The notes beneath the pieces are model-generated. The model saw only the letters and a program-made list of their open reading frames with translations. It was not told the DNA's origin and searched no databases. DNA of 10,432 nt from Minisyncoccota bacterium (GTDB lineage: Bacteria > Verrucomicrobiota > Lentisphaeria > Oligosphaerales > MVZH01): positions 1 through 10,432 of the forward strand of contig JAIPIM010000130.1 in assembly GCA_021734725.1 (NCBI GenBank). The letters are read 5' to 3'. Within the stretch, counting starts at the first letter, position 1. Each line of letters opens with the position of its first letter. The position numbers and the translations under genes were made by a program. Below are positions 1 through 6,713 of the stretch, piece after piece.

Positions 1-293
1 ATGATCATCTGAAACGCTTGGCCAAAATGCGTGATCTCTACTGCACCGGCTGCGGATATTGTCTCCCCTGCCCCGTGCACGTGGATATCCCCGGGATCTT
101 CGCACAGTACAACCTGGGACGCGTTTACGGCCTGTGGCCAGCGGCAAAAGGCGCGTACCAGAAAATCCTGGCTCAAGGGCACGGGGCCGATGCATGCACT
201 GAATGCGGTCAATGCGAAGAAAAATGCCCGCAGCACCTTTCTATACGCAAAGATCTTCAGAAGGCACACATAGCGTTAACCGATCAGTCTTGA
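1..293 (+). CDS. Aldo/keto reductase with C-terminal two-cluster [4Fe-4S] domain (3' end only)
   Basis: The gene is cut by the left edge; the reading frame runs from base 3 to a TGA at 291-293, giving the last 96 residues. Two cysteine motifs are visible: CTGCGYCLPCP early (first Cys codon at 42-44) and CTECGQCEEKCP later, a pair that would bind two [4Fe-4S] clusters. The stretch between them, with VDIPGIFAQYN, is typical of the ferredoxin-like tail of the COG1453 aldo/keto reductases found mainly in anaerobes and archaea. The catalytic TIM barrel would lie upstream, outside the window. In-frame TTG (18) and ATG (27) codons exist but are internal, because the frame is open to the edge and the family has a long N-terminal domain. 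The physiological substrate cannot be told from this end. Alternative: another protein carrying a two-cluster ferredoxin domain. Confidence 0.8.
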   Translation, partial: DHLKRLAKMRDLYCTGCGYCLPCPVHVDIPGIFAQYNLGRVYGLWPAAKGAYQKILAQGHGADACTECGQCEEKCPQHLSIRKDLQKAHIALTDQS

Positions 294-296
294 TCG
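281..296. repeat. Inverted repeat over the aldo/keto reductase stop codon
   Basis: CGATCA (281-286) and TGATCG (291-296) are perfect 6-base complementary arms around a 4-base loop. The TGA stop forms the start of the right arm. It could fold as a short hairpin at the mRNA end, but no T-run follows, so it is not a standard intrinsic terminator. Confidence 0.35.
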
Positions 297-310
297 ATCT
301 GAAGAACACA

Positions 311-322
311 CGTGATTTCACG
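311..322. repeat. Palindrome upstream of htpG (possible operator)
   Basis: CGTGA (311-315) and TCACG (318-322) are perfect inverted arms separated by TT. It sits about 105 bases before the htpG start, just upstream of TATAGT (334-339), which could be a -10 element, although no good -35 hexamer accompanies it. A repressor or activator site is an inference. The CIRCE heat-shock operator (TTAGCACTC-N9-GAGTGCTAA) is absent. Confidence 0.3.
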
Positions 323-412
323 AACCTTGCCATTATAGTATGGACTTTCCCGTGCCCGCCAGGCTAGATCGAAGACTTTTCTATTCACAAGAGTCTATAC
401 AATCCAAAACCC

Positions 413-417
413 AGGAG
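413..417 (+). promoter_or_regulatory. Ribosome binding site of htpG
   Basis: AGGAG lies 9 bases before the ATG at 427. It decides the start: an in-frame ATG at 340 would add 29 residues that do not resemble HtpG N-termini and has no comparable site. Confidence 0.8.
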
Positions 418-426
418 ACCAAAGAT

Positions 427-2370
427 ATGTCAACCAAGAGACGTAAGTTCAAAACGGAAGTTCAGCACCTTCTGAACCTTGTCATCCATTCACTCTACAC
501 AAACAGAGAAATCTTCCTGCGCGAACTGATTTCCAACGCGTCAGATGCCATCGACCGGGCGCGTTTCGAATCACTGTCCGACAACTCCATCCTGGAAAAC
601 GATCCCGACTGGAAGATCACGATCCGTACCGATAAAGATGCCAAAACAATTACCATCTCAGATAATGGCATCGGAATGAACCCTGAAGAAGTTGATAAAA
701 ACATTGGGACGATCGCAAGTTCAGGTACGCGATACTTCCTGGAACAGATGGAAAAAGCTGACGGCCAACTGACGCCGGAATTAATCGGACAGTTCGGAGT
801 GGGATTTTACTCCGCATTCATGGTGGCGGATAAAGTCACCGTGATCACACGACGCGCGGGAGATCCCGCCAACGCCACACGATGGGAGTCCACCGGCAGC
901 GGCAGTTATACGGTGGCCGAAACAACCAAAGACAAGCGCGGAACCGATGTTGTCCTGCACTTGAAAGATGACATGACGGAATACCTCGACGAATGGAAAA
1001 TCCGACAGGTCGTTAAGAAATACTCGGATTTTGTAGAACACCCGGTGACCATGGACGTCACTCGAGAAGAAAAAGTCGATGACGAAGGGGACAAAACAAA
1101 GACCGTCGTCAAAGAAGAAACGCTCAACTCCCAAAAAGCCATATGGGCGCGGCCGCGCAACGAAATCACCCAGGAAGAATACAGCGAGTTCTACAAACAC
1201 GTCAGCCACGACTTCCAGGATCCATTGAAGGTCATACACTGGAATGTTGAGGGCGCCACAGAATTCCGCGCTTTGCTCTTCCTCCCGGAAAAAGCACCGT
1301 TTGACTTCTTTACACAGTCAGATAACCAGTCGCGCGGCATCCAACTTTATGTCAAACGCGTTTTCATAACCGATAACTGCGAGGCCCTGGTGCCGTCATA
1401 CTTACGGTTCCTTCGCGGGGTGGTTGACTCATCGGACCTGCCGTTGAATATTTCGCGCGAAACTTTACAGGAAGAAAAAGTTATCCGTATCATCCGCAAA
1501 AATCTGATCAAGAAAGTTCTGGACACGCTGGAAGAAGTGAAGGATAAGGATCGTGATCAATACGTGACCTTCTGGAAAGAATTCGGCAAAGTCCTCAAAG
1601 AGGGGATCCATTTGGATTTGGGTAATCGAGAACGATTGCAGCACATCACGTTGTTTGAGTCAAGCAAAACAGACGCTGGATCGTTCACATCGATGGATGA
1701 CTATATCGAGCGGATGCCGGAGGAGCAGGAGGCTATCTATTACATCACCGGTGAAAGCCGCGAACTGCTGGAGCAGTCCCCGCTGCTGGAAGCCTTCCGC
1801 AAACACGAGATCGAAGTCTTACTCATGACCGACCCCGTCGATGAATGGGTGGTCCAGAGCATGACCTCGTATCAAGACAAACCGCTTAAATCCATTGCCA
1901 AAGGAGATATAGATGTAGATGCCATCGGAAAGGATGAAGAGGAGATCAAAGAAGCAAAAGAAAAAACTGAAAAGCAGTACAAACAGTTGATCGCATTCTT
2001 CAAAGACACGCTGAAAGACAAAGTGAAAGATATCAAACTGTCTCAACGCCTGACAGACAGCCCCTGCTGCCTGGTTTCTGACGAAGCAGATATGGGCGTA
2101 CACATGGAAAAAATTCTAAAAGCTCTTCACAAGGACCTCCCCCCGACCAAGCGCATACTGGAGATCAACCCCCAGCACCCACTCCTGAAAACAATGAATT
2201 CCCTGATCAAAAACGAAAAGAAACACTACAAGGCTGAAGAGTATGCTGAACTGCTGTACGATCAGGCGCTTCTCACCGCAAACCTTCCGCTTGAGGATCC
2301 GCTCACATTCGCTAAGCGAGTAAGCCAGATTATGGCAAGCGAAGGAAGCATGCTGTCAGACAAAAAGTAA
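427..2370 (+). CDS. htpG: Chaperone protein HtpG (bacterial Hsp90)
   Basis: This encodes 647 residues, near the usual 610-650 for bacterial Hsp90, a cytoplasmic ATP-dependent dimeric chaperone that remodels client proteins with DnaK. The N-terminal GHKL ATPase domain (about 8-225) is intact: RELISNASDA with E33 (catalytic glutamate) and N37, DNGIGM at 79-84, the lid region with SSGT at 98-101, and GQFGVGFYSAF at 121-131. A charged segment (about 215-235) leads to the middle domain, where LPLNISRE carries R344, equivalent to the gamma-phosphate-sensing arginine of E. coli HtpG. The C-terminal dimerisation domain follows, without a eukaryotic MEEVD end. No other chaperone gene is nearby. The gene probably has its own transcript, given the 133-base leader region. 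Its stop is 2 bases from the converging membrane-protein gene. Confidence 0.97.
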   Translation: MSTKRRKFKTEVQHLLNLVIHSLYTNREIFLRELISNASDAIDRARFESLSDNSILENDPDWKITIRTDKDAKTITISDNGIGMNPEEVDKNIGTIASSGTRYFLEQMEKADGQLTPELIGQFGVGFYSAFMVADKVTVITRRAGDPANATRWESTGSGSYTVAETTKDKRGTDVVLHLKDDMTEYLDEWKIRQVVKKYSDFVEHPVTMDVTREEKVDDEGDKTKTVVKEETLNSQKAIWARPRNEITQEEYSEFYKHVSHDFQDPLKVIHWNVEGATEFRALLFLPEKAPFDFFTQSDNQSRGIQLYVKRVFITDNCEALVPSYLRFLRGVVDSSDLPLNISRETLQEEKVIRIIRKNLIKKVLDTLEEVKDKDRDQYVTFWKEFGKVLKEGIHLDLGNRERLQHITLFESSKTDAGSFTSMDDYIERMPEEQEAIYYITGESRELLEQSPLLEAFRKHEIEVLLMTDPVDEWVVQSMTSYQDKPLKSIAKGDIDVDAIGKDEEEIKEAKEKTEKQYKQLIAFFKDTLKDKVKDIKLSQRLTDSPCCLVSDEADMGVHMEKILKALHKDLPPTKRILEINPQHPLLKTMNSLIKNEKKHYKAEEYAELLYDQALLTANLPLEDPLTFAKRVSQIMASEGSMLSDKK

Positions 2371-2372
2371 CC

Positions 2373-2669
2373 CTACTGGCCGCTGCGAGTCAACATGTTG
2401 TACAGCGTAACCAGCATGGCAACTAATCCGAAGACCAAAAAAACAAAGCCGGCGATGACCCAAATGTAATTCAGCGCCAGTAGATCAACATTCTCAATAA
2501 ACACCCAGTGCACCATGAAAATATAGGCAAGTATGAGAATGATCCGGTATCGCTCATACAAGGCGGCAATACTGATGAGAAGTACAAAGAAGAGCGCCTG
2601 CCATAGCGGAATCACCAGTCCCGGCGCCGCTTCGACAAAACGCTGAATGTAAGGTCCAAAAAAGGGCAT
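2373..2669 (-). CDS. Small three-helix inner-membrane protein, unknown function
   Basis: It encodes 98 residues and I do not recognise the family. Three hydrophobic segments are clear: about 18-38, 41-58 and 68-90. The loop ERYR at 39-42 is basic, and the loop ENVD at 59-62 between helices 2 and 3 is acidic. There is no cleavable signal peptide and no obvious catalytic motif. The ATG at 2669 is preceded by AAAGGA with 7-9 base spacing on the minus strand. The gene starts 27 bases after the LysE-type exporter stop, so the two are probably one transcript, and a role at the same membrane or in the same transport process is possible but unproven. Its stop lies 2 bases from the htpG stop, with no terminator between, so convergent transcripts would overlap. 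Confidence 0.75.
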   Translation of the reverse strand: MPFFGPYIQRFVEAAPGLVIPLWQALFFVLLISIAALYERYRIILILAYIFMVHWVFIENVDLLALNYIWVIAGFVFLVFGLVAMLVTLYNMLTRSGQ

Positions 2670-2696
2670 TCCACTTCCTTTGTCGCAAAAATCGCT

Positions 2697-3407
2697 TCAC
2701 CCACTGCCCTCGCCGGAGCGCGTTGCATGCTGTCCAGACACTGTTTCATTCCTGCGAATAGCCGCAGTCCCGCACGGACTCCCAAGACACCGTACTCCCA
2801 TTGCGATAAAAATAGCACCGAGCAAACAAATAGCAATGGCACACGTACCAAGAACCCAGCTATACACATCACCGCGAATAAACTCTCGCCCCGTGGCAAC
2901 CACTATGGCGACAAGGCTGAACCATAACGCATCCCCAGACTCATGCCCGACAAAGAAAGCCACATAGTCACGGAAACGCACCAGACGCAAAGCGGCAACC
3001 TGCCCCGTACCGACCGTTGCCCACCAACCCGTAAAATAGGGGTTGGAGAGGGACACGCCAACACCACTGATGAAAAGCATGTACCATGCCAATTCAGCCT
3101 CCCCCCGGCCTGTCTGCAAGGTCGCGCCTACGGTTTGAAACAACAATACAACTCCCATCCACAACAGAACGAGGCCGCCGACAATACTCAGAGAACCCCG
3201 CACTTTGGGCACCCCCAGAACGCGCGTCATACCACGGGCCAAAAGCACCAAAAACACAACTTCAATCGCGGCATGACCCGCCACAATGAAAAACACACTG
3301 AACGCCCCCTGCGCGAGCGACTGACTCATCACCAAAGCAAGCATGGGCCCGGGGGCAACAGCCCCGGTCAGAGCCACTGCAAACGCTAACACCGCAATTC
3401 GTTTCAT
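2697..3407 (-). CDS. LysE/RhtB-type amino-acid exporter family membrane protein
   Basis: It encodes 236 residues with six likely membrane helices (about 4-27, 36-58, 71-93, 107-130, 149-172, 181-205), the size and plan of LysE/RhtB (COG1280) exporters. Family features include the APGP motif (18-21) in helix 1 followed by MSQSLAQG, a conserved G44-H45 in helix 2, the SNPYFTGWWATVG motif (121-133) in helix 4, and GHESGDALWF (154-163). The members known experimentally export lysine, arginine, threonine, homoserine or other small molecules; the substrate here cannot be assigned. The last 28 residues form a polar, Gly/Ser-rich tail after the final helix that is longer than I expect for the family. 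I chose the ATG at 3407; a TTG two codons upstream (3413) is also possible, and neither has a strong ribosome site. It precedes the three-helix protein gene and diverges from argD. Confidence 0.85.
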   Translation of the reverse strand: MKRIAVLAFAVALTGAVAPGPMLALVMSQSLAQGAFSVFFIVAGHAAIEVVFLVLLARGMTRVLGVPKVRGSLSIVGGLVLLWMGVVLLFQTVGATLQTGRGEAELAWYMLFISGVGVSLSNPYFTGWWATVGTGQVAALRLVRFRDYVAFFVGHESGDALWFSLVAIVVATGREFIRGDVYSWVLGTCAIAICLLGAIFIAMGVRCLGSPCGTAAIRRNETVSGQHATRSGEGSG

Positions 3408-3436
3408 GCCCAAAGCTTCTGTTCCACCAAGTTTGC

Positions 3437-3465
3437 GATATAGTACAATCTCTTTACGGCTGCAA
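3437..3465 (-). promoter_or_regulatory. Putative sigma70-type promoter for the exporter operon
   Basis: On the minus strand TTGCAG (3465-3460) is separated by exactly 17 bases from TATATC (3442-3437), about 30 bases before the exporter ATG. The hexamers match consensus only moderately (3/6 and 4/6), so this rests mostly on spacing and position. Confidence 0.3.
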
Positions 3466-3477
3466 TACGCGCAGCCC

Positions 3478-3490
3478 GTTCACAGTGAAC
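3478..3490. repeat. Perfect 6-1-6 palindrome between exporter operon and argD
   Basis: GTTCAC (3478-3483), A (3484), GTGAAC (3485-3490) form a perfect inverted repeat with a single central base. It is placed between divergent genes, 13 bases upstream of the putative exporter -35 hexamer, so it could be bound by a dimeric regulator of one or both genes. It does not match the ArgR box (TGAAT-type arms with an AT-rich centre). Confidence 0.35.
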
Positions 3491-3568
3491 TAAGCGTAAC
3501 ACGGGAAAACCTGTATTGCCAATCGTTTCGACTGGACGTGTGCCAAGAACATAAAGGGAACATTTCTA

Positions 3569-4756
3569 ATGCATGAGGAAGAAATCAAGAAGTTGTTTCA
3601 CCGTCAAGAGCACTATGTGTTGGGAACCTACTCCCCCACCGATCTGGTGTTGACCCGCGGCGCCTTGACGCGTGTTTGGGATATCCATGATAACCAGTAC
3701 CTGGATTTCACCTCAGGGATCAGCGTATGCAACTTGGGTCATTGCCATCCACGTGTTACCGAAGCTATTCAGCGGCAAGCCGCGACCCTCGTGCATGTAT
3801 CGAATCTCTTCATGAATAATAACCAGCCGGAATTGGCAGCCAGAATAGCACAGAATTCTTTTGACGGCAAAGTATTCTTCTGCAACAGCGGCGCTGAAGC
3901 CAACGAGGGCCTGATCAAATTCGCAAGGCGCTGGGGAAACGAGAATGGCCGACACCAGATTATCACCATGGAGAATTCGTTCCACGGCAGGACTCTCGCT
4001 ACCCTGGCCGCTACCGGGCGTGCAAAGTATCGGAAAGGGTTCCAGCCGGATACGCCGGGTTTTCTGCACGTCCCTTTCAATTCTATTGATGCAGCACGAG
4101 CAGCCGTGAACGATACAACGGCCGCCATCCTGCTCGAGCCGGTGCAAGGCGAAGGAGGCGTGATACCGGCACACTCAGACTATCTGACAGCCTTGCGGCA
4201 ACTGTGTGACGAAAACGGAATTCTGCTCCTCTTCGATGAGGTCCAGTGCGGCATGGGACGTACAGGAACATTGTTCGCATATCAGAAATATGGAGTTATA
4301 CCAGACGGCATGGCCATGGCCAAAGCATTGGCCAATGGGTTCCCCATAGGCGCTTTCGAAGTTAAAAGCGAATACGCTGACATATTGCCTCCGGGAACCC
4401 ATGCGAGCACGTTTGGAGGAAACCCGCTGGCGTGCGCCGCCGGTGTGGCAGTATTCGACACTTTTGAAAAGGAAGATATCCTGGATAACTGCAACCGGAT
4501 GGCTGCGTACCTGTGGGATGAACTTTCAAACCTCGCACAACGCCACGATACTGTGCTCGACATACGCGGCATGGGCCTCATGATCGGTATTGAACTTGCA
4601 TCCCCTGTGAAACCTCTGGTTCAAAGGGCGCGCGAAAACGGTCTGCTCGTACTTAGCGCCGGAGAAAACGTCCTGCGGCTCCTCCCGCCTCTCGTGATTG
4701 AAGCAAATGACGTCGACCGCGCTGTTTCCATCATTGACAAGTGCCTCGATGCTTGA
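3569..4756 (+). CDS. argD: Acetylornithine aminotransferase (class III, PLP-dependent)
   Basis: It encodes 395 residues, the usual length for ArgD. The enzyme converts N-acetylglutamate semialdehyde plus glutamate to N2-acetylornithine plus 2-oxoglutarate in cytoplasmic arginine synthesis; many ArgD proteins also act as succinyldiaminopimelate aminotransferase in lysine synthesis. Visible fold-type I features include YLDFTSGISVCNLGHCHP near 44-61, the phosphate-binding NSGAEANE (106-113), the cofactor-stacking FHGRT (138-142), EPVQGEGG (190-197), FDEVQCGMGRTG (222-233) with D223 to the pyridine nitrogen, K252 in MAKALANG as the Schiff-base lysine, and STFGGNPLACAAG in the C-terminal half. The ATG at 3569 follows AAGGGA with 9-base spacing. 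No other arginine gene is adjacent; the neighbour is the divergent exporter. Ornithine or GABA aminotransferase is possible, but length and motifs favour ArgD. Confidence 0.92.
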   Translation: MHEEEIKKLFHRQEHYVLGTYSPTDLVLTRGALTRVWDIHDNQYLDFTSGISVCNLGHCHPRVTEAIQRQAATLVHVSNLFMNNNQPELAARIAQNSFDGKVFFCNSGAEANEGLIKFARRWGNENGRHQIITMENSFHGRTLATLAATGRAKYRKGFQPDTPGFLHVPFNSIDAARAAVNDTTAAILLEPVQGEGGVIPAHSDYLTALRQLCDENGILLLFDEVQCGMGRTGTLFAYQKYGVIPDGMAMAKALANGFPIGAFEVKSEYADILPPGTHASTFGGNPLACAAGVAVFDTFEKEDILDNCNRMAAYLWDELSNLAQRHDTVLDIRGMGLMIGIELASPVKPLVQRARENGLLVLSAGENVLRLLPPLVIEANDVDRAVSIIDKCLDA

Positions 4757-4827
4757 GACATCACCGGCACGCTTTGTTTGGGAAGATCGGACGTCCGGTT
4801 GTAGCCGTTTGCTGCAAAAATGCCAAC

Positions 4828-4859
4828 AAAAAGACCGTCGCGCCTTAACGCGACGGTCT
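4828..4859 (-). terminator. Intrinsic terminator between argD and the small exported-protein gene
   Basis: GACCGTCGCG (4833-4842) and CGCGACGGTC (4849-4858) form a perfect 10-bp GC-rich stem with a CCTTAA loop. An outer A-T pair (4832/4859) extends it. On the minus strand the stem is followed directly by TTTTT (4832-4828), the classical U-tract, so it best serves the gene at 4890-5336, whose stop is 30 bases upstream. In the plus direction only a weak T content follows, so it may slow argD transcripts less efficiently. Confidence 0.9.
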
Positions 4860-4889
4860 CATAACTGTAAAACATCTCGCGGGGAACTA

Positions 4890-5336
4890 CTACTTCTCGG
4901 TCTTTAATCCAGGAAGCTTTTCTCGGTTCTCCGGCCAAGCAACGTCCCACTTGGTATTGATACTTTGGCCGTAGTTACTTTCTTCGTCCACAAGAGCGGG
5001 AACAACGCCCTCTTGCGCGAGAAATTCGGGAAGCACGATCGGCCCTGTTGGAACGGGTGCTGTCAGAACCTCAAACACACCAACCACTTCACGGACTCCG
5101 AACCGCCACAGCCCGCGTATCGTGCCGTATGTCGCGCCGGCAATGTCGCCTTCCTGCTTTTTTATTGCGTACATACTTGCCGGCACTTCGAGAACGCCAA
5201 AACCAACATTGGCCAGCCCTCGCCCCAGTTTTCGCAACTGCGGATTGTCATCCTTCATTGTTATGCCAAACGCTGTCATTCCCGAGCAAAGAACAAACGT
5301 TACCGCCATTACAACTGCTATGTGACTCTTTTTCAT
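4890..5336 (-). CDS. Exported protein resembling exosortase-associated TIGR04073 family
   Basis: It encodes 148 residues. The N-terminus is a typical Sec signal peptide: MKKSH, a hydrophobic core at 6-19, then likely cleavage near TAFG (21-24). There is no lipobox. The mature part contains RKLGRGLANVGFGVLEVP (35-52), AGATYGTIRG (66-75), and VREVVGVFEVLTAPVP (81-96), which match my recollection of TIGR04073, a family of unknown function found in genomes with exosortase/PEP-CTERM sorting. The acidic, polar C-terminal part (about 110-148) has no known motif. The ATG at 5336 is preceded by AAAGGA with 9-base spacing; upstream in-frame starts exist (5363, 5417), but the latter lies before the putative -10 element. 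It is a probable single-gene unit with its own promoter and terminator. No exosortase or PEP-CTERM protein is visible here. Confidence 0.75.
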   Translation of the reverse strand: MKKSHIAVVMAVTFVLCSGMTAFGITMKDDNPQLRKLGRGLANVGFGVLEVPASMYAIKKQEGDIAGATYGTIRGLWRFGVREVVGVFEVLTAPVPTGPIVLPEFLAQEGVVPALVDEESNYGQSINTKWDVAWPENREKLPGLKTEK

Positions 5337-5405
5337 GGCCTCCAGTCCTTTCTTCAAGTGCATGTTCTCGATGTGATCTACCTTTACCGTCGCCAATGCT
5401 GTTCT

Positions 5406-5433
5406 AATATACCTCACATAAATTCCTTGGAAA
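5406..5433 (-). promoter_or_regulatory. Putative sigma70-type promoter of the small exported-protein gene
   Basis: On the minus strand TTTCCA (5433-5428) is separated by 16 bases from TATATT (5411-5406), a 5/6 match to the -10 consensus. Transcription would start near 5398, giving a leader of about 60 bases before the ATG at 5336. Confidence 0.4.
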
Positions 5434-5453
5434 CAACTCAGCCAAGATAATCA

Positions 5454-5466
5454 TGTCCGACGGACA
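5454..5466. repeat. Perfect 6-1-6 palindrome upstream of the small exported-protein gene
   Basis: TGTCCG (5454-5459), A, CGGACA (5461-5466) are perfect inverted arms. The site lies about 20 bases upstream of the putative -35 element of the 4890-5336 gene and 45 bases past the fprA stop. It may be an activator site; a terminator for fprA is unlikely, as a 1-base centre cannot form a good hairpin and there is no T-run. Confidence 0.25.
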
Positions 5467-5511
5467 GTCAAGTGCGGCTGTCACAATTGCCACTCAGCGG
5501 ACACACTCAAC

Positions 5512-6699
5512 TCACATCACACGCTGAGCAATACAACGTCCCAATTCCCGACACGAGTCCAGCTGTTCTTCAGTCGCCGAACAGCAAGCTTCCACAACGG
5601 GCTCGACCAACTCAAGGTCGGCGCCTTCAACAAAGGCACGCAATCCTTTCACGCCGCCGCCGCTCCATCCATAAGTGCCGAACAGCCCCACGGTGCGCTT
5701 CGCCAATCGTTTCTCCTCAAGCAAACGCACAACAGCATCCATGGGCGGAAATATGCCGGCGTCATATGTCGGCGTACCCAATACAAGACCTTGGTAACGC
5801 CATGCATCCCGCAAGACATACGAAAGATGGCTTCTGGGAACATTGTGAACTCGCACATCCTTAAGACCAGCCTCCACCGCACCTTTGGCAACATGTTCCA
5901 TCATACACTCTGTGTTCCGGTACATAGAACCATACACAATCACCAGCCCGGGATCAGGTTCCTGGGCGCTCCATTTATCGTAAATCGAAACGATCCTTTC
6001 GGGGTGCTCGCGCCATACGGGGCCATGGGTCGACGCAATCTCAGCTATATCCAGTCCGCTGAGCTTGCCCAGCGCCTTCTGCACCATTTTCGAATACTTG
6101 CCGACAATATTGGAGAAGTACCGAAGGATCTCGTCGTCGTAGTAGTCAACATCCACCTCATCGTCAAACACGCCACCATCCAATGCACCGAACGTACCGA
6201 ACGCATCACCGGCGAACAGCACTTTGGTATGCATGTCGTAAGTCATCATGGTTTCCGGCCAATGAACCATGGGGGTAAGATGAAACTGAAGCGTGTGGGA
6301 CCCGAGCCTCAGCGTGTCCCCGTCCGTGACCACATGGACGTTCTCGGATATCCCGTAAAACGCATCGAGCAACGCCGCCGTTTTCTTGTTTCCCACTATT
6401 TTGAGGTCCGGATAACAGTCGAGTAGACGCCGAATGACGCCGGAATGGTCCGGCTCCATGTGATTTACGATGAGATAATCAACCTTACCGCGGCTACCGA
6501 TACCGTGACGCACCTTTTCGATAAATGTGTCAAACGAATTACTTTTGACGGTATCTACCAACGCCACTTTCTCATCTGCTATGACGTACGCATTATAACT
6601 TATCCCACGAGGGATCGGCCATACAGACTCGAAAAGATCGGTCTCGCGGTCGTTCACGCCGACCCAAAACGTATGGTCCGCGATCTGGGTTGGTCCCAT
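5512..6699 (-). CDS. fprA: FprA family A-type flavodiiron protein (O2/NO reductase)
   Basis: It encodes 395 residues, the typical length of class A flavodiiron proteins. These cytoplasmic enzymes reduce O2 to water and/or NO to N2O with electrons from rubredoxin, ferredoxin or F420H2. The N-terminal metallo-beta-lactamase-like domain has the full diiron ligand set: H80, E82, D84, H85 in NHMEPDHSG, H146 in MVHWPE, D165 in FAGDAFGTFG and H225 in STHGPVW. The C-terminal flavodoxin domain starts near 250, with the FMN phosphate loop SMYRNT (258-263) and later GTPTYDAGIFPPM. No fused rubredoxin or flavin reductase domain follows, so an external electron donor is needed. I chose the ATG at 6699, which has a strong GAGGTGG site 5-7 bases upstream; a GTG at 6717 would overlap the PFOR stop by 4 bases but lacks a comparable site. 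It is the second gene of the PFOR operon. Confidence 0.95.
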   Translation of the reverse strand: MGPTQIADHTFWVGVNDRETDLFESVWPIPRGISYNAYVIADEKVALVDTVKSNSFDTFIEKVRHGIGSRGKVDYLIVNHMEPDHSGVIRRLLDCYPDLKIVGNKKTAALLDAFYGISENVHVVTDGDTLRLGSHTLQFHLTPMVHWPETMMTYDMHTKVLFAGDAFGTFGALDGGVFDDEVDVDYYDDEILRYFSNIVGKYSKMVQKALGKLSGLDIAEIASTHGPVWREHPERIVSIYDKWSAQEPDPGLVIVYGSMYRNTECMMEHVAKGAVEAGLKDVRVHNVPRSHLSYVLRDAWRYQGLVLGTPTYDAGIFPPMDAVVRLLEEKRLAKRTVGLFGTYGWSGGGVKGLRAFVEGADLELVEPVVEACCSATEEQLDSCRELGRCIAQRVM

Positions 6700-6704
6700 C
6701 AGAG

Positions 6705-6711
6705 CCACCTC
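6705..6711 (-). promoter_or_regulatory. Ribosome binding site of fprA
   Basis: GAGGTGG on the minus strand lies between the PFOR stop (6716-6714) and the ATG at 6699. It supports the ATG over the overlapping GTG at 6717, and its closeness to the PFOR stop suggests coupled translation. Confidence 0.7.
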
Positions 6712-6713
6712 AC

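Noticed and set aside
340..426. A 29-residue N-terminal extension of HtpG from ATG 340.
   Set aside because: The extension is unlike Hsp90 N-termini and overlaps the likely promoter/leader; AGGAG 9 bases before ATG 427 fixes the start there.
2680..3389. Plus-strand frames opposite the LysE-type exporter (95 and 148 codons).
   Set aside because: Their translations are Thr/His/Pro-rich shadows of the hydrophobic codons of a clear membrane protein on the minus strand.
4965..5450. A 161-codon plus-strand frame opposite the small exported protein.
   Set aside because: The minus-strand frame has a signal peptide, a ribosome site, a terminator and family-like motifs; the plus-strand frame has none of these.
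5791..6426. A 211-codon plus-strand frame inside fprA.
   Set aside because: It is antisense to the intact diiron domain of FprA and shows no domain or ribosome site.
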